64,000 nt of DNA from Halorientalis salina (GTDB lineage: Archaea; Halobacteriota; Halobacteria; Halobacteriales; Haloarculaceae). Under the pieces are notes generated by a model. The model ran no database searches. It saw nothing but the letters and a program-made list of their open reading frames with translations, and was not told the DNA's origin. The position numbers and the translations under genes are program-made. This document shows, one piece after another, positions 26,607 to 35,266 of the stretch (position 1 is the stretch's first letter; every line of letters begins with the position of its first letter). The DNA is taken from the NCBI RefSeq assembly GCF_005049285.1, contig NZ_SOSC01000014.1, positions 16,672-80,671 of the forward strand, in the 5' to 3' direction.

Positions 26607-28328
26607 TCACAGAGACGCGTTCTCGTCGGCCGCGAGTTTGAATACGTCGACCTGCTCGTGCAGTTCGTCGCTCATCGCAGTCAGTTGCTGTGCGCGCCCA
26701 GCAACTTCCTCCATCGCATCGGCCTGTTCGTCGATTCCGCTCGAGATCTGCTGGACGGAGGCCGTTATTTCCTCGCTCATCCCGGCTGTGTCCGCGATGA
26801 CGTTGCTGACAGCCTCGGCGTTTTCAGCTTGTGACTCGACAGCGTCAGAGATTTCATCGATCCCATCACTGGTTTGCTTTGCTCGTTCTTCGACGGTTTC
26901 GAGCTGGTGGACGAGGGACTGGACCTCATTTGCGCCCTGTTCGACATCCTCGTTAGCATCGGTGATGCTCTCAACAAGGTCTGCGGTCTGATTCTGGACG
27001 TCTGTCACAATATCTGTAATGTTGTCGGCCGACGCCTGTGACTCTTCAGCGAGGTTTTTGACCTCGTTAGCGACGACGGCGAATCCTTCTCCCGCTTCAC
27101 CAGCGCGGGCAGCTTCGATATTGGCGTTCAACGCGAGGATGTTCGTTTGCTCGGCGATGTCAGCGATAATATCTATTATTTCACCGACTTTCTCCATGCT
27201 CTGATCGAGCGATTCGATACGTTGGGCGACCGAAGATGTCGAATCCGTCGCGTCGCGGATTTGCTCGACTGTCTCCGTTCCGCTGTGGACACCATCCGAA
27301 GCGATGTCCGCTACCTCCTCGGACTGAGCGTCGATCTGTTGAATCGTGGCCGTAATCTCCTCAATGGAGGCCGAGAGGTCGTCGACATTCTGATTGGCTT
27401 GCTGTGTCTCCTGTGAGAGGTCCTCAGCACCATCTGCCAGTTCGGTCGAAGAAGCATCGATTTGCTGAATCGAAGCCGTCACCTCTTCGCTGTTGGCACT
27501 GAGTGTATCACCACTCTCGTCGAGGTCGGCCGCGTTGGCAGTCAGTGAATCGATAATCTCTCGAAGATTATCGACGGCAGTATTGAGATGGTCGTTCAGG
27601 CGAGTGTATTCGTTGTAGACATCCATTGCCTCGTCGTAGTCCTGATCGGGTTCTGGCACCGTCGGGTCGATCGTCAGATCACCCGCTGCGAACCGCTCGA
27701 CTTTGTCCTGTAATTCGTCAAGAACATCTCGCTGGTACTGTTCGAGGAACTGTTTTTTCTGTCGCTGACGGTTGCGTTCAGTGACGTCTTTTTCGACGAG
27801 CATCGCACCAGCGGAGACACCGTCATCATCGAATAGTAGTGTCACTGTCCGTTCGAGCGGAGTCTCTTGGCTAGCGACGAGCATTGTCTCCTCACGTTGC
27901 TGGATGTCGTCATCACGGCGCATGGCCTCTTGTACGATGTCGCTGGCCGGGCTTTCGTCAGCCTGTAACACCTGTGGCTTGTTTCCGGCTGCCTCCGATT
28001 CGGTTAAGTCGTACAACTCCAGTGCCTGCTCGTTGATGTGGGTGATTCGACCGTCGGTATCAACCACGATGGTGGGCTCCTGTAACCCATTGAGGATACT
28101 CCGGACGAATGCCTGGGCTTCGTCCGAACGGGCTGCTTCCTCATTGCCATTGTCGGTTGCAGCAGACGAGATCGTGTCACTAGACTCGGATGGATCAGTC
28201 TCGGACTCCATGCCGAGTCCACCGAGGAGTTTGTCCCGGAGTCTAGTCGAGTTATCCGAAGCGTCTTTCCAGTCAACGGATTCCGTCTGGTTGGTCGACT
28301 GGTCTCTTTGCTCGCTCTGCTTGCTCAT
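26607..28328 (-). CDS. soluble methyl-accepting chemotaxis-type transducer with PAS domain
   Basis: 573 residues from the Met at 28328 ([10 protein letters not shown]). No transmembrane helix is seen. A PAS domain (about 75-190, [20 protein letters not shown]) and a HAMP-like helical region precede a long coiled-coil signalling domain. The conserved hairpin tip there reads [19 protein letters not shown], then [20 protein letters not shown]. It would signal to CheA/CheW from the cytoplasm, in the manner of haloarchaeal cytoplasmic Htr proteins. The PAS ligand is unknown. A palindrome overlaps its predicted TATA box. The DICT sensor gene lies upstream on the same strand. Confidence 0.9.
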   Translation of the reverse strand: MSKQSEQRDQSTNQTESVDWKDASDNSTRLRDKLLGGLGMESETDPSESSDTISSAATDNGNEEAARSDEAQAFVRSILNGLQEPTIVVDTDGRITHINEQALELYDLTESEAAGNKPQVLQADESPASDIVQEAMRRDDDIQQREETMLVASQETPLERTVTLLFDDDGVSAGAMLVEKDVTERNRQRQKKQFLEQYQRDVLDELQDKVERFAAGDLTIDPTVPEPDQDYDEAMDVYNEYTRLNDHLNTAVDNLREIIDSLTANAADLDESGDTLSANSEEVTASIQQIDASSTELADGAEDLSQETQQANQNVDDLSASIEEITATIQQIDAQSEEVADIASDGVHSGTETVEQIRDATDSTSSVAQRIESLDQSMEKVGEIIDIIADIAEQTNILALNANIEAARAGEAGEGFAVVANEVKNLAEESQASADNITDIVTDVQNQTADLVESITDANEDVEQGANEVQSLVHQLETVEERAKQTSDGIDEISDAVESQAENAEAVSNVIADTAGMSEEITASVQQISSGIDEQADAMEEVAGRAQQLTAMSDELHEQVDVFKLAADENASL

Positions 28329-28344
28329 ATTACCGATTCTCAAT

Positions 28345-28360
28345 ACGCATATTAATGCGT
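28345..28360 (-). promoter_or_regulatory. palindrome over the transducer promoter
   Basis: ACGCAT-ATTA-ATGCGT, a perfect 6-bp inverted repeat whose AT centre sits about 24 nt before the start at 28328. It therefore overlaps the likely TATA element, a classic repressor position. Confidence 0.45.
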
Positions 28361-28471
28361 TCACCCTGATTATCAAAAAGACATAGTGACAATATAAGTA
28401 GCAAACCGATTATATTCGGGGTTGCGCTATTAGTGTCTAACCCACGGTCTTACAAGCAGTTTTTATGCTGA

Positions 28472-29227
28472 TTAAGATTCAGTCTGCGGGCACGTATCAT
28501 CAGGCGTAACATACGTTCTGTGAAGATACGTGAGAACGCTGTCGACGATCTTCGCGTCGTACGTCCAGGTCCCATAGAAGGAATTCTTATCACGCTCTTC
28601 GGCGAGCAGGGCACACTTTTGTGTCTCGTTTCCGCCCCCGTCGAAGACGACAAACCACATCTGTGCGATTTCGTCGATCTCGGCCGTGTGTACGTATCCA
28701 CCATCGATAGCTGGCGGTGTGACATCTGGTACGCCGTACATGTGAACCTTGAGCCCATGTTGTGCAAGGGTCGTGTAGACTTCTTGCTGGGCGGTCATGA
28801 GTGAACACTGTTGGAATCCTGCATGGATCGTTCCAGAGCCGATTCTGCGAGCGCGGTCCTCGATCTCGCGCGACGCGTGGTGCATTTGCTCAGTATTGAA
28901 GGACGTGAATGTTGTTTCCTTGAGATGTCCGAGAATATGTTCGTACTCCGCATCCGAGACGCCAGTAGCATCCCCAGAGGACGGTGATTGATTTACAAGC
29001 TTCCGCAGTGTCTCCACAGCGACGAGAGCCAAAACCTCTTCATCGGTACTGAGAACAGCAATATCTCTTGGAGAGCCAGACGGCGTTTGGTAGCTGGAAA
29101 TTCTGACGTTCTGCGTCTCAAAGAATGTCTGGAGTTGCTCATGGATGGAATCAGAAGCGTCGATATTGAACAACGCTAGCTCCTTTTCGAGTGTTCTAAT
29201 GAGTTCGATCGTCTCTCGAAGGTCCAT
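28472..29227 (-). CDS. DICT sensory domain protein
   Basis: 251 residues. The whole protein matches the DICT sensor domain. The N-terminal part has ELALFNIDASDSIHEQLQTF and the C-terminal part AQMWFVVFDGGGNETQKCAL, then LLAEERDKNSFYGTWTYD. The domain was named from diguanylate cyclases and two-component proteins; its ligand is unknown. There is no attached output domain, so the downstream transducer (143 nt away, same strand) is the obvious partner. Confidence 0.85.
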   Translation of the reverse strand: MDLRETIELIRTLEKELALFNIDASDSIHEQLQTFFETQNVRISSYQTPSGSPRDIAVLSTDEEVLALVAVETLRKLVNQSPSSGDATGVSDAEYEHILGHLKETTFTSFNTEQMHHASREIEDRARRIGSGTIHAGFQQCSLMTAQQEVYTTLAQHGLKVHMYGVPDVTPPAIDGGYVHTAEIDEIAQMWFVVFDGGGNETQKCALLAEERDKNSFYGTWTYDAKIVDSVLTYLHRTYVTPDDTCPQTES

Positions 29228-29251
29228 ATGTCCCCATACACCAAGACCGGT

Positions 29252-29300
29252 TTATAAATACATACGTTTTCATATCATATTTGATATTTCATGATGTATG
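29252..29300 (-). promoter_or_regulatory. promoter and nested palindrome of the DICT gene
   Basis: A TATA run (29252-29260, minus-strand TATTTATAA) is centred 28 nt before the start, so the mRNA is leaderless. Directly upstream lie nested inverted repeats: ATATCA-TATT-TGATAT (29272-29287) inside CATAC (29261-29265) and GTATG (29296-29300). This resembles an operator abutting BRE/TATA. Confidence 0.5.
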
Positions 29301-29641
29301 CGTTAGGTACTCAGACAGAAGTAGAGTATAACTCGAAATTATGCTGTATTCACTCCCCGTATCTTTCACCGGTTCACCTACCAATAGACTGGGAGATATC
29401 ACTGTTTCACTGCGTTCGGTAAGGTCCGTGACAGTTATTCCACTGAATCGATAGACTGGCCACCACCGAACGGATCGAGTCGCTGACCGAACACCAGTCT
29501 CGAAATGTCGTATCCACCAGTGGAATCCCCGGTATCGGGCGGGACACTGGGTTTAGGTGCTGAATAGATTACTCCCGGTCAGTACAGTATCTTATACACT
29601 CTCCGTGTTCGTCGCGCGGAATAATTACAACACTACCACAG
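29301..29641. other. spacer, no gene seen
   Basis: It lies between the DICT operator and the DUF7344 gene. TATA-like TTATACA (29592-29598) is about 47 nt before the ATG at 29642; AATAATTA near 29620 is an alternative. Confidence 0.4.
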
Positions 29642-30136
29642 ATGACTCTCACCGATGATACATTCTACGAACTCCTGGGAAACGAACGACGCAGAGCCTG
29701 TCTCGAACGACTCGTCGAGTCCGGTACGGAGTGGTCCGTAAGCGACCTTTCCAGGGCGGTGGCGGCAGACATCACTGACTCGTCGACCTCGCCGGAGGAG
29801 ATCTACGACAGCGTCTACATCTCCTTGTGTCAGAACCATCTGCCGAAACTGGACGAAGTCGATCTCATCGAGTACGACCTCGAGGCCAAAACCGTCAGGC
29901 CCGGTCCCGGCCTACCCGCCATCGCGAACCGTCTCCCGACGAGTCAACCTGCAGCAACCCCGGAGTCGGCCAGGATGACAATCGTCGCGATAAGTTCTCT
30001 AACGGTGGTACTGGCTGGAGCAGCAGCGGTCCTCTCCTCGAACGTCGCTCGTTACCCGCTCGCAGTTATGCTGGTGGTTCACCTCAGCACGATATTTCTA
30101 CTGGGCTTTCGACAGTTTCGGAGCCAGTCCGGGTAG
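29642..30136 (+). CDS. DUF7344 protein with two C-terminal membrane helices
   Basis: 164 residues. The DUF7344 domain occupies about 1-90: FYELLGNERRRACLERLVES, DSVYISLCQNHLPKLDEVDL. Two transmembrane helices follow (about 110-130 and 138-157). It is a shorter relative of the 25623-26297 protein. Likely a membrane-linked regulator; the target is unknown. It is convergent with the glycan operon. Confidence 0.83.
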   Translation: MTLTDDTFYELLGNERRRACLERLVESGTEWSVSDLSRAVAADITDSSTSPEEIYDSVYISLCQNHLPKLDEVDLIEYDLEAKTVRPGPGLPAIANRLPTSQPAATPESARMTIVAISSLTVVLAGAAAVLSSNVARYPLAVMLVVHLSTIFLLGFRQFRSQSG

Positions 30137-30235
30137 CAAATACTCGATTCCAAGCGGACGAATGAATTGACAGTCACGGATATCACTGCTTCGCGGGAAA
30201 ATCGACATCCCACCGACGCCGTCAGGGTAGTATCG

Positions 30236-32227
30236 TCAGGTAGCAGGCGATGCGACGCACATCGACACCTCGTCGTTCGTGTAGACGACGGCCCTGGAGG
30301 GGCGACAGAGTCGGTTCGGGTGGATGTTTCTGATTTCACCGACACCCCGACTGTTGAGGAAGTAGGTCGCTGCCCGGGTCTGTTCCTGCCGATAGACGAC
30401 GATATCGTGCGTGACGGGTTCGGAGTCGTTGATGGTGGCTGTGTCGGCTGGGTAGGACTCCGTTCGGAAAAACAGCGTCTGATAGGGGTGGTCGGTGAAC
30501 AACACCTGGTCCCGGCGGATGTCGTCCCCCTCAGGCGAGCCAGTCATCCGCCCGATCGTGTGGACGGCATCGATTTCAGCCTGGGAGTAGGCCAACGACG
30601 CCTGCTGATCCTCGAAGGCCGGGTTGTCGATCGTTCCGTTGCTCGATATGAGCATCACGCTCGGGAACACCACCGCGAAGACGAGCACAATCCCGACGAC
30701 GGCGTACCGGTTCAACTGGAGGGAGAAATACCGGAGTCCGATAACGGTGAGTATCACCATCGGCGCATACAGGAACGCGAACCAGCGCTGTGGGATGAAG
30801 TTCCGGATGCCGAACATCGGGAGGCCGAGGACGAACACGAGCATCACCGCAGCGCTGACCAGCAGTGTAAACACCGACTGGCGCGCACGACGGCGGTGGA
30901 GGACATACAGTGAGCCGACGAACGTTCCGAACAGGAGCAGGAGAAATCCGGTTGTGTTGACGTACGTCACAATCGTCTCGATCAGTGACGGGCCGCTGGC
31001 GGCCGCCGCCGCCCCGCTGCTGGCACCGGAGTCAGGCCCGGCGAGGTTCAGGACACCGGCGCTCGACGCCAGCGTTTCCTGCAGATAGCTCATCACCGTC
31101 ACCAGGAAGGAGTTCCCGTTGTAGGGAGTGAACGACCAGAGAAACGCGGCGAGTCCGGCGTCGAACGCGACGAGTCCGAGCAGGTTCACGGGATTGCGGG
31201 CCCCGACCGCGTCAGAATCACTCGCGGAGCCGCCGAAGACGTCGAGCTTGAGGAGCAGGTAGGCGACCACGCCCGACCCGAGCAGGACGAGCATGATGAA
31301 CGACGACACCTGGTGAGTGAGGATTATCCCGACGCTAAACAGGACGAGCAGGCCGAACTCCGTGAATCCGTAGTCGGTCCGCATCACCCGGACCGACAGG
31401 TAGAGCACGCCGAGGAACAGCATCAGGCCCATGCTGGTCGGAATGAGATGGATGCCCCATTCGATGACGTAGTCTCCCAGCGAGAACAGCAGACACGCGA
31501 GGACCGCCCAGCGTTGCTCGATCAGGAGGTTCGCCGAAATGTACACGGCCACGATCGAGATGGGCATCGTAAGCCCGAGCGTGAGATAAAGTGCCTCACG
31601 CAACGGCACGGCAGCGAGCAGCGAGGTGCCCACGACCAGCAGGTGATACAGCGGCGACGTGACGTGTTTGTCGTCCGAGATAGCCTCCAGTGACCCGGAG
31701 GTCTGGATGTCCTGGGCGAGTCGCGTGATATGCGTCCAGATATCGATGCCGATGAGGCCCGGATTGGCATACACTGCGCTCAGCCGAACGACGGCTGCCA
31801 GCAGGACGATCTGTATCAGTACCCGCCCAGCATCGAATCGGTTGTCACTGGCAAAGACGATTTGTCCGAACAGCAGGGTTCCAGTGACTCCCGCCACGTC
31901 GTAAAACAGCAGTGACCGGCCACCGGACCGAACGGAGAGCAGGACGAGCAGCGACAGACAGCCAAACACCAGTATCGGAAGTGTCCGCTGAATTCCCGGA
32001 GAGAGGGATGGAAGGCCGGTACTGCTGCTGGTCTCACCATAGCTGGCGACCAGGTACAGGAGACAGGCCACTCCGAGGACCGGGGGCACTGTCTTGATGT
32101 ATATCTGTGAGGCGAAAAACCGCAACGGGAACAACAGCAGGGCGAGGACGAGCCCTGCAACGGCGGCAACGAGGTCAAATCGGAGGGGGGAGAATTTCCG
32201 ATGCAGTCTGTGCCGGATGCTGCTCAC
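30236..32227 (-). CDS. polytopic GT-C-like glycosyltransferase/ligase candidate
   Basis: 663 residues from a GTG at 32227 that overlaps the stop of the upstream glycosyltransferase (GTGA overlap); the open frame back to 32335 lies inside that gene. About 14 transmembrane helices are followed by an extracytoplasmic C-terminal domain (about 570-663). A luminal loop carries GIDIWTHITRLAQDI, which resembles the acidic/His first-loop motif of GT-C enzymes that use polyprenyl-phosphate donors. It is last in the five-gene operon, so it probably transfers or polymerises the glycan on the outer face. Confidence 0.72.
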   Translation of the reverse strand: MSSIRHRLHRKFSPLRFDLVAAVAGLVLALLLFPLRFFASQIYIKTVPPVLGVACLLYLVASYGETSSSTGLPSLSPGIQRTLPILVFGCLSLLVLLSVRSGGRSLLFYDVAGVTGTLLFGQIVFASDNRFDAGRVLIQIVLLAAVVRLSAVYANPGLIGIDIWTHITRLAQDIQTSGSLEAISDDKHVTSPLYHLLVVGTSLLAAVPLREALYLTLGLTMPISIVAVYISANLLIEQRWAVLACLLFSLGDYVIEWGIHLIPTSMGLMLFLGVLYLSVRVMRTDYGFTEFGLLVLFSVGIILTHQVSSFIMLVLLGSGVVAYLLLKLDVFGGSASDSDAVGARNPVNLLGLVAFDAGLAAFLWSFTPYNGNSFLVTVMSYLQETLASSAGVLNLAGPDSGASSGAAAAASGPSLIETIVTYVNTTGFLLLLFGTFVGSLYVLHRRRARQSVFTLLVSAAVMLVFVLGLPMFGIRNFIPQRWFAFLYAPMVILTVIGLRYFSLQLNRYAVVGIVLVFAVVFPSVMLISSNGTIDNPAFEDQQASLAYSQAEIDAVHTIGRMTGSPEGDDIRRDQVLFTDHPYQTLFFRTESYPADTATINDSEPVTHDIVVYRQEQTRAATYFLNSRGVGEIRNIHPNRLCRPSRAVVYTNDEVSMCVASPAT

Positions 32228-33156
32228 GCCGGTACCTCCCGTCGGTCGAGCGCGGACGCATAGAGCGTCTCGAGTTCGCGGCCGAATCGCTCGGGATGCA
32301 GGGTTTCGATTGTGTCCCGGCCGTTCGGTCGCCACTCGTTCGAGAGGATTACTTCGAGCGCACCAGCCAACTGGAGGTCCGACTCACAGACCGCACACTG
32401 TTCGATACCGTCGAGTGTCTCCCGGACGAAGCCGACATCTGTCGAGACGATGGGGACGTTACACGCGGCGGCTTCGCGGACGATCATCGGGCCGCTCTCG
32501 CGCTTCGAGGTCACGAGGACGGCATCGCTCGCGTTCAGATAATAGGGCATCTCCGCGTAAGCTTTGCCACTCACTGTTCGGAGTTCGGCATCGATATTGG
32601 CTGCTTCGACGATACCTGCGGCCCGTTCGAAGTCCTTCTCCGGGCGGCTGGGGTCGTACGGGAACAGGATGTCGGCCGAGTCAGCCTCCCAGCCGACATA
32701 TGCCTTTGCCGTCGCCCGCTCGATTGGCTCGAACACGTCAGTGTCGACGGGGAACGGAATGTGTGTGTACGGGGAGTCCAGGAACTCACCCATCCGCTCG
32801 CTGGGGAGTATCACTCGGTCGGAGAGTCGCGCACTGGCTCTGCTCAATTTCGTCTGCCAGCCCCGCTGACTCATGAGTTCACTCCCCCAGAAAGTGGTCA
32901 CGACCGGACGGGTGGGCTGGGCGAGCGCGAACGGGGCCGTCAGTCCGTGATTCGCGTGGACCAGGTCGTAGGAATCCAGGCCGTGTTCGAGCACCTCGGG
33001 ATAGTACTGGAGGTACTCAGTCAGTGTTCGCGGGTCGTCGGCTGTGTACTCCCCAGGGACCTCAAGAACAGTACACTCGATTCCACGAGACCGGAGGGCC
33101 GCGATCTGTTCTTCGAAAAACGAGCGCCGATACGTTGTGAGTTGTAGCGTTCGCAT
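32224..33156 (-). CDS. family 4-type (GT-B) glycosyltransferase
   Basis: 310 residues. The N-terminal Rossmann half is short (MRTLQLTTYRRSFFEEQIAA, VHANHGLTAPFALA). The C-terminal half has the GT4 pattern: PVDTDVFEP, DILFPYDPSRPEKDFERA, and the E-x7-E-type TSKRESGPMIVREAAACNVP. It is a retaining transferase using a nucleotide sugar. It starts 4 nt after the DUF354 gene and overlaps the membrane protein gene by 4 nt. Confidence 0.86.
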   Translation of the reverse strand: MRTLQLTTYRRSFFEEQIAALRSRGIECTVLEVPGEYTADDPRTLTEYLQYYPEVLEHGLDSYDLVHANHGLTAPFALAQPTRPVVTTFWGSELMSQRGWQTKLSRASARLSDRVILPSERMGEFLDSPYTHIPFPVDTDVFEPIERATAKAYVGWEADSADILFPYDPSRPEKDFERAAGIVEAANIDAELRTVSGKAYAEMPYYLNASDAVLVTSKRESGPMIVREAAACNVPIVSTDVGFVRETLDGIEQCAVCESDLQLAGALEVILSNEWRPNGRDTIETLHPERFGRELETLYASALDRREVPA

Positions 33157-33160
33157 TCGT

Positions 33161-34240
33161 TTAGTCAGATGTTCCAGGGATTGGATCGGGGGTGGCCGCC
33201 TTGGACGGACGGTCCACCGCCGGGGTTAGTTGGTCAAGAATGACGTCAGTGGTATCGAGTTTATCCGCCAGGAGCATCTCGCGTCGTCGCTCCCACTCCT
33301 CGGTGTCGGTGTCGAGAAACCTCCGGGCGACTTCGAGCGTTCGCCGCCCCCGGTCGTCCCCGGAGCAGTTGGCGACCAGCCCGTACGACGATTCGATGTC
33401 CTGGAGGTATCCCAGTTGGAGTGTGCTGACGTAGACAGCGGGCGTTCCCAGGACAGCACACTCGGCAGCCGTGGTCGCGCCTTCACCGACGTAGAGGTCG
33501 ACTGCGGCCAGGAGGTCGTGGAAGCGCTCTGGTGCCAACGAGAACAGTCGAGTCGCGACTGCAGCAGGGACCTCACCTTCGGCGGTGACCAGCACGTCCG
33601 CACCGTCAGCTTCGAGCGCTTCGATGAGCGCGAGCGGATCCGAAACACCGCTGGCCCCGATGTCGTGTGAGGAGCCCCAGTCTCCCAGTCGAAGGAGGAC
33701 GATCGGGCCATCCGGGTCGACGTCGAGGTCGGCGAGCACATCGGCCTCGTCCTGGGGAGTGAACCGGTCGGGATGCAGGTACGCGAGTTCGTGGTAGGAC
33801 GGGTAGCGAACGTGAGCGGCTCCGATATCGCCACTGAAACAGTCGGGCGTACAGACCGTATCAGCGAACGGGAACGCCAGTCGCCGGATGAGCGTCGCGT
33901 GTTCGGTGTCATAGAACACTACACTCCGGGCATCGGTCACAGATGCGACGTGGGAGACCGCAACGCCACCGATGGCTGTCATGACATCGGGGTCGAACGC
34001 GCGGGCCGCCCGCAGGAGTCGTGCCTCGTAGACAGCCTGGGCAGCCGCGAGCGACGGCAGTGAGTCGGCCGAGCCAGCGAGGAGTTCGTACTCGATATCA
34101 CACCGGTCGAGGAGTTCGACCGAGGACTCGTTGTCGCGGGCGAACACCCGGACCTCGTGGCCCTGATCGGTTAGTTCCGCGATGGCATGTTTGAAAAAGT
34201 GGACGTGCCCGGCGTGTTGGATCGTGACGATGACCTTCAT
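33161..34240 (-). CDS. DUF354 protein (UDP-GlcNAc 2-epimerase/GT-B fold)
   Basis: 359 residues starting MKVIVTIQHAGHVHFFKHAI. DUF354 proteins have the WecB/GT-B double Rossmann fold: here AIGGVAVSHVASVTDARSVV, TEHATLIRR, and the C-terminal GEGATTAAECAVLGTPAVYV. They occur in archaeal and bacterial glycan loci and are either epimerases or transferases. With the UDP-sugar dehydrogenase two genes upstream, a UDP-GlcNAc to ManNAc step is conceivable but not shown. It overlaps the GT2 gene by 4 nt (ATGA). Confidence 0.82.
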   Translation of the reverse strand: MKVIVTIQHAGHVHFFKHAIAELTDQGHEVRVFARDNESSVELLDRCDIEYELLAGSADSLPSLAAAQAVYEARLLRAARAFDPDVMTAIGGVAVSHVASVTDARSVVFYDTEHATLIRRLAFPFADTVCTPDCFSGDIGAAHVRYPSYHELAYLHPDRFTPQDEADVLADLDVDPDGPIVLLRLGDWGSSHDIGASGVSDPLALIEALEADGADVLVTAEGEVPAAVATRLFSLAPERFHDLLAAVDLYVGEGATTAAECAVLGTPAVYVSTLQLGYLQDIESSYGLVANCSGDDRGRRTLEVARRFLDTDTEEWERRREMLLADKLDTTDVILDQLTPAVDRPSKAATPDPIPGTSD

Positions 34241-35265
34241 TCGCGGACCACCGTGGGCTCGTCGTCAGTGTCGACCAGCAGGGCGATCAGCGAGGCGACG
34301 ATGCCGAACAGGAACAGAAGGGCCGCCCCAGGCCACGTTCTGGACACCTTCGCGGCGACGGGCTGGACTGCACGCCAGGCGGTCTGCCCGATCGAGAGCA
34401 GCCCCAGCGCGAACCCGAGCATTCCCAGCACGTAGAGTACCGGGAGATGTGCCTTCCCGTCTTGCCCCTCACGGCGGATCCGCCAGATGAACGACCGGAG
34501 GATCGTTTTCGCGGTCCGGGGAGCAAAGCTGGAGAACGCTATCGTGCTCCGCTCGTCGCCGTAGATCGCGTCCATCGGGACATCCGCGACCCGAACCCCG
34601 TCGGCATTCAGCCGTGCGAGCAGGTCGTTGGGATAATCGTGATCGTCCGGGACGGCCGCCATGTCGACCGCCGACAGCGCTTCGAGGGAAATCGCCGTAT
34701 AGCCGTTCTGCGGGTCACGAATCCGCCAGTAGCCGCTCGCTGGCTTCGTCAGCAGCGTCAGCATCCAGTTGCCGAGCAATCGGAACGGCGGCATCCCGTC
34801 GGAGGACCCGTCGCCTGCGAGCCGATTCCCCTTGGCGTAGTCGGCCCGCCCCTCGACGATGGGGGCGATGAGCGCATCCATTTCCTCGGGATCCATCTGT
34901 CCGTCGGCATCGATCGTCACGGTGATGTCCATCCCGTCGCGCTCGGCGAGCCCGTAGCCAGTTTTGAGCGTTCCCCCAGCACCTCGGTTGATCGCGTGTC
35001 TGACCGGAACCACGTCCAGGTCCCCGTGTCCGCTCCCGTCCGCCGCGATGACTTCGGAGGGGTCCCCGTCCTCGGGCGCTGGTCCCAGTATCGCTTCCCG
35101 TGAAGTCGTGTAGGCACAGATGGCGCCCCACGTGTCGTCGGTCGAAGCGTCGTCGATTGCGTAGACCCGGTCGACGTATTCCGGCATCGCCTCGATGACC
35201 TTGCCGACGCGGTCGGCCTCGTTGTACGCCGGCAGGATGACACCGACTGTGTGGTTGCGAAACAT
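34237..35265 (-). CDS. family 2 glycosyltransferase with C-terminal membrane helices
   Basis: 342 residues from the Met at 35265. The GT-A domain (1-240) has VGVILPAYNEADRVGKVIEA, YAIDDASTDDT, and TIDADGQMDPEEMDALI, the polyprenyl-phosphate sugar synthase type (dolichol-phosphate mannose synthase-like). The C-terminal 80 residues hold two hydrophobic segments. It probably makes a lipid-phosphate-linked sugar, which would suit the GT-C-like enzyme at the operon end. It starts one base after the stop of the dehydrogenase gene. Confidence 0.86.
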   Translation of the reverse strand: MFRNHTVGVILPAYNEADRVGKVIEAMPEYVDRVYAIDDASTDDTWGAICAYTTSREAILGPAPEDGDPSEVIAADGSGHGDLDVVPVRHAINRGAGGTLKTGYGLAERDGMDITVTIDADGQMDPEEMDALIAPIVEGRADYAKGNRLAGDGSSDGMPPFRLLGNWMLTLLTKPASGYWRIRDPQNGYTAISLEALSAVDMAAVPDDHDYPNDLLARLNADGVRVADVPMDAIYGDERSTIAFSSFAPRTAKTILRSFIWRIRREGQDGKAHLPVLYVLGMLGFALGLLSIGQTAWRAVQPVAAKVSRTWPGAALLFLFGIVASLIALLVDTDDEPTVVRE

Positions 35266-35266
35266 C

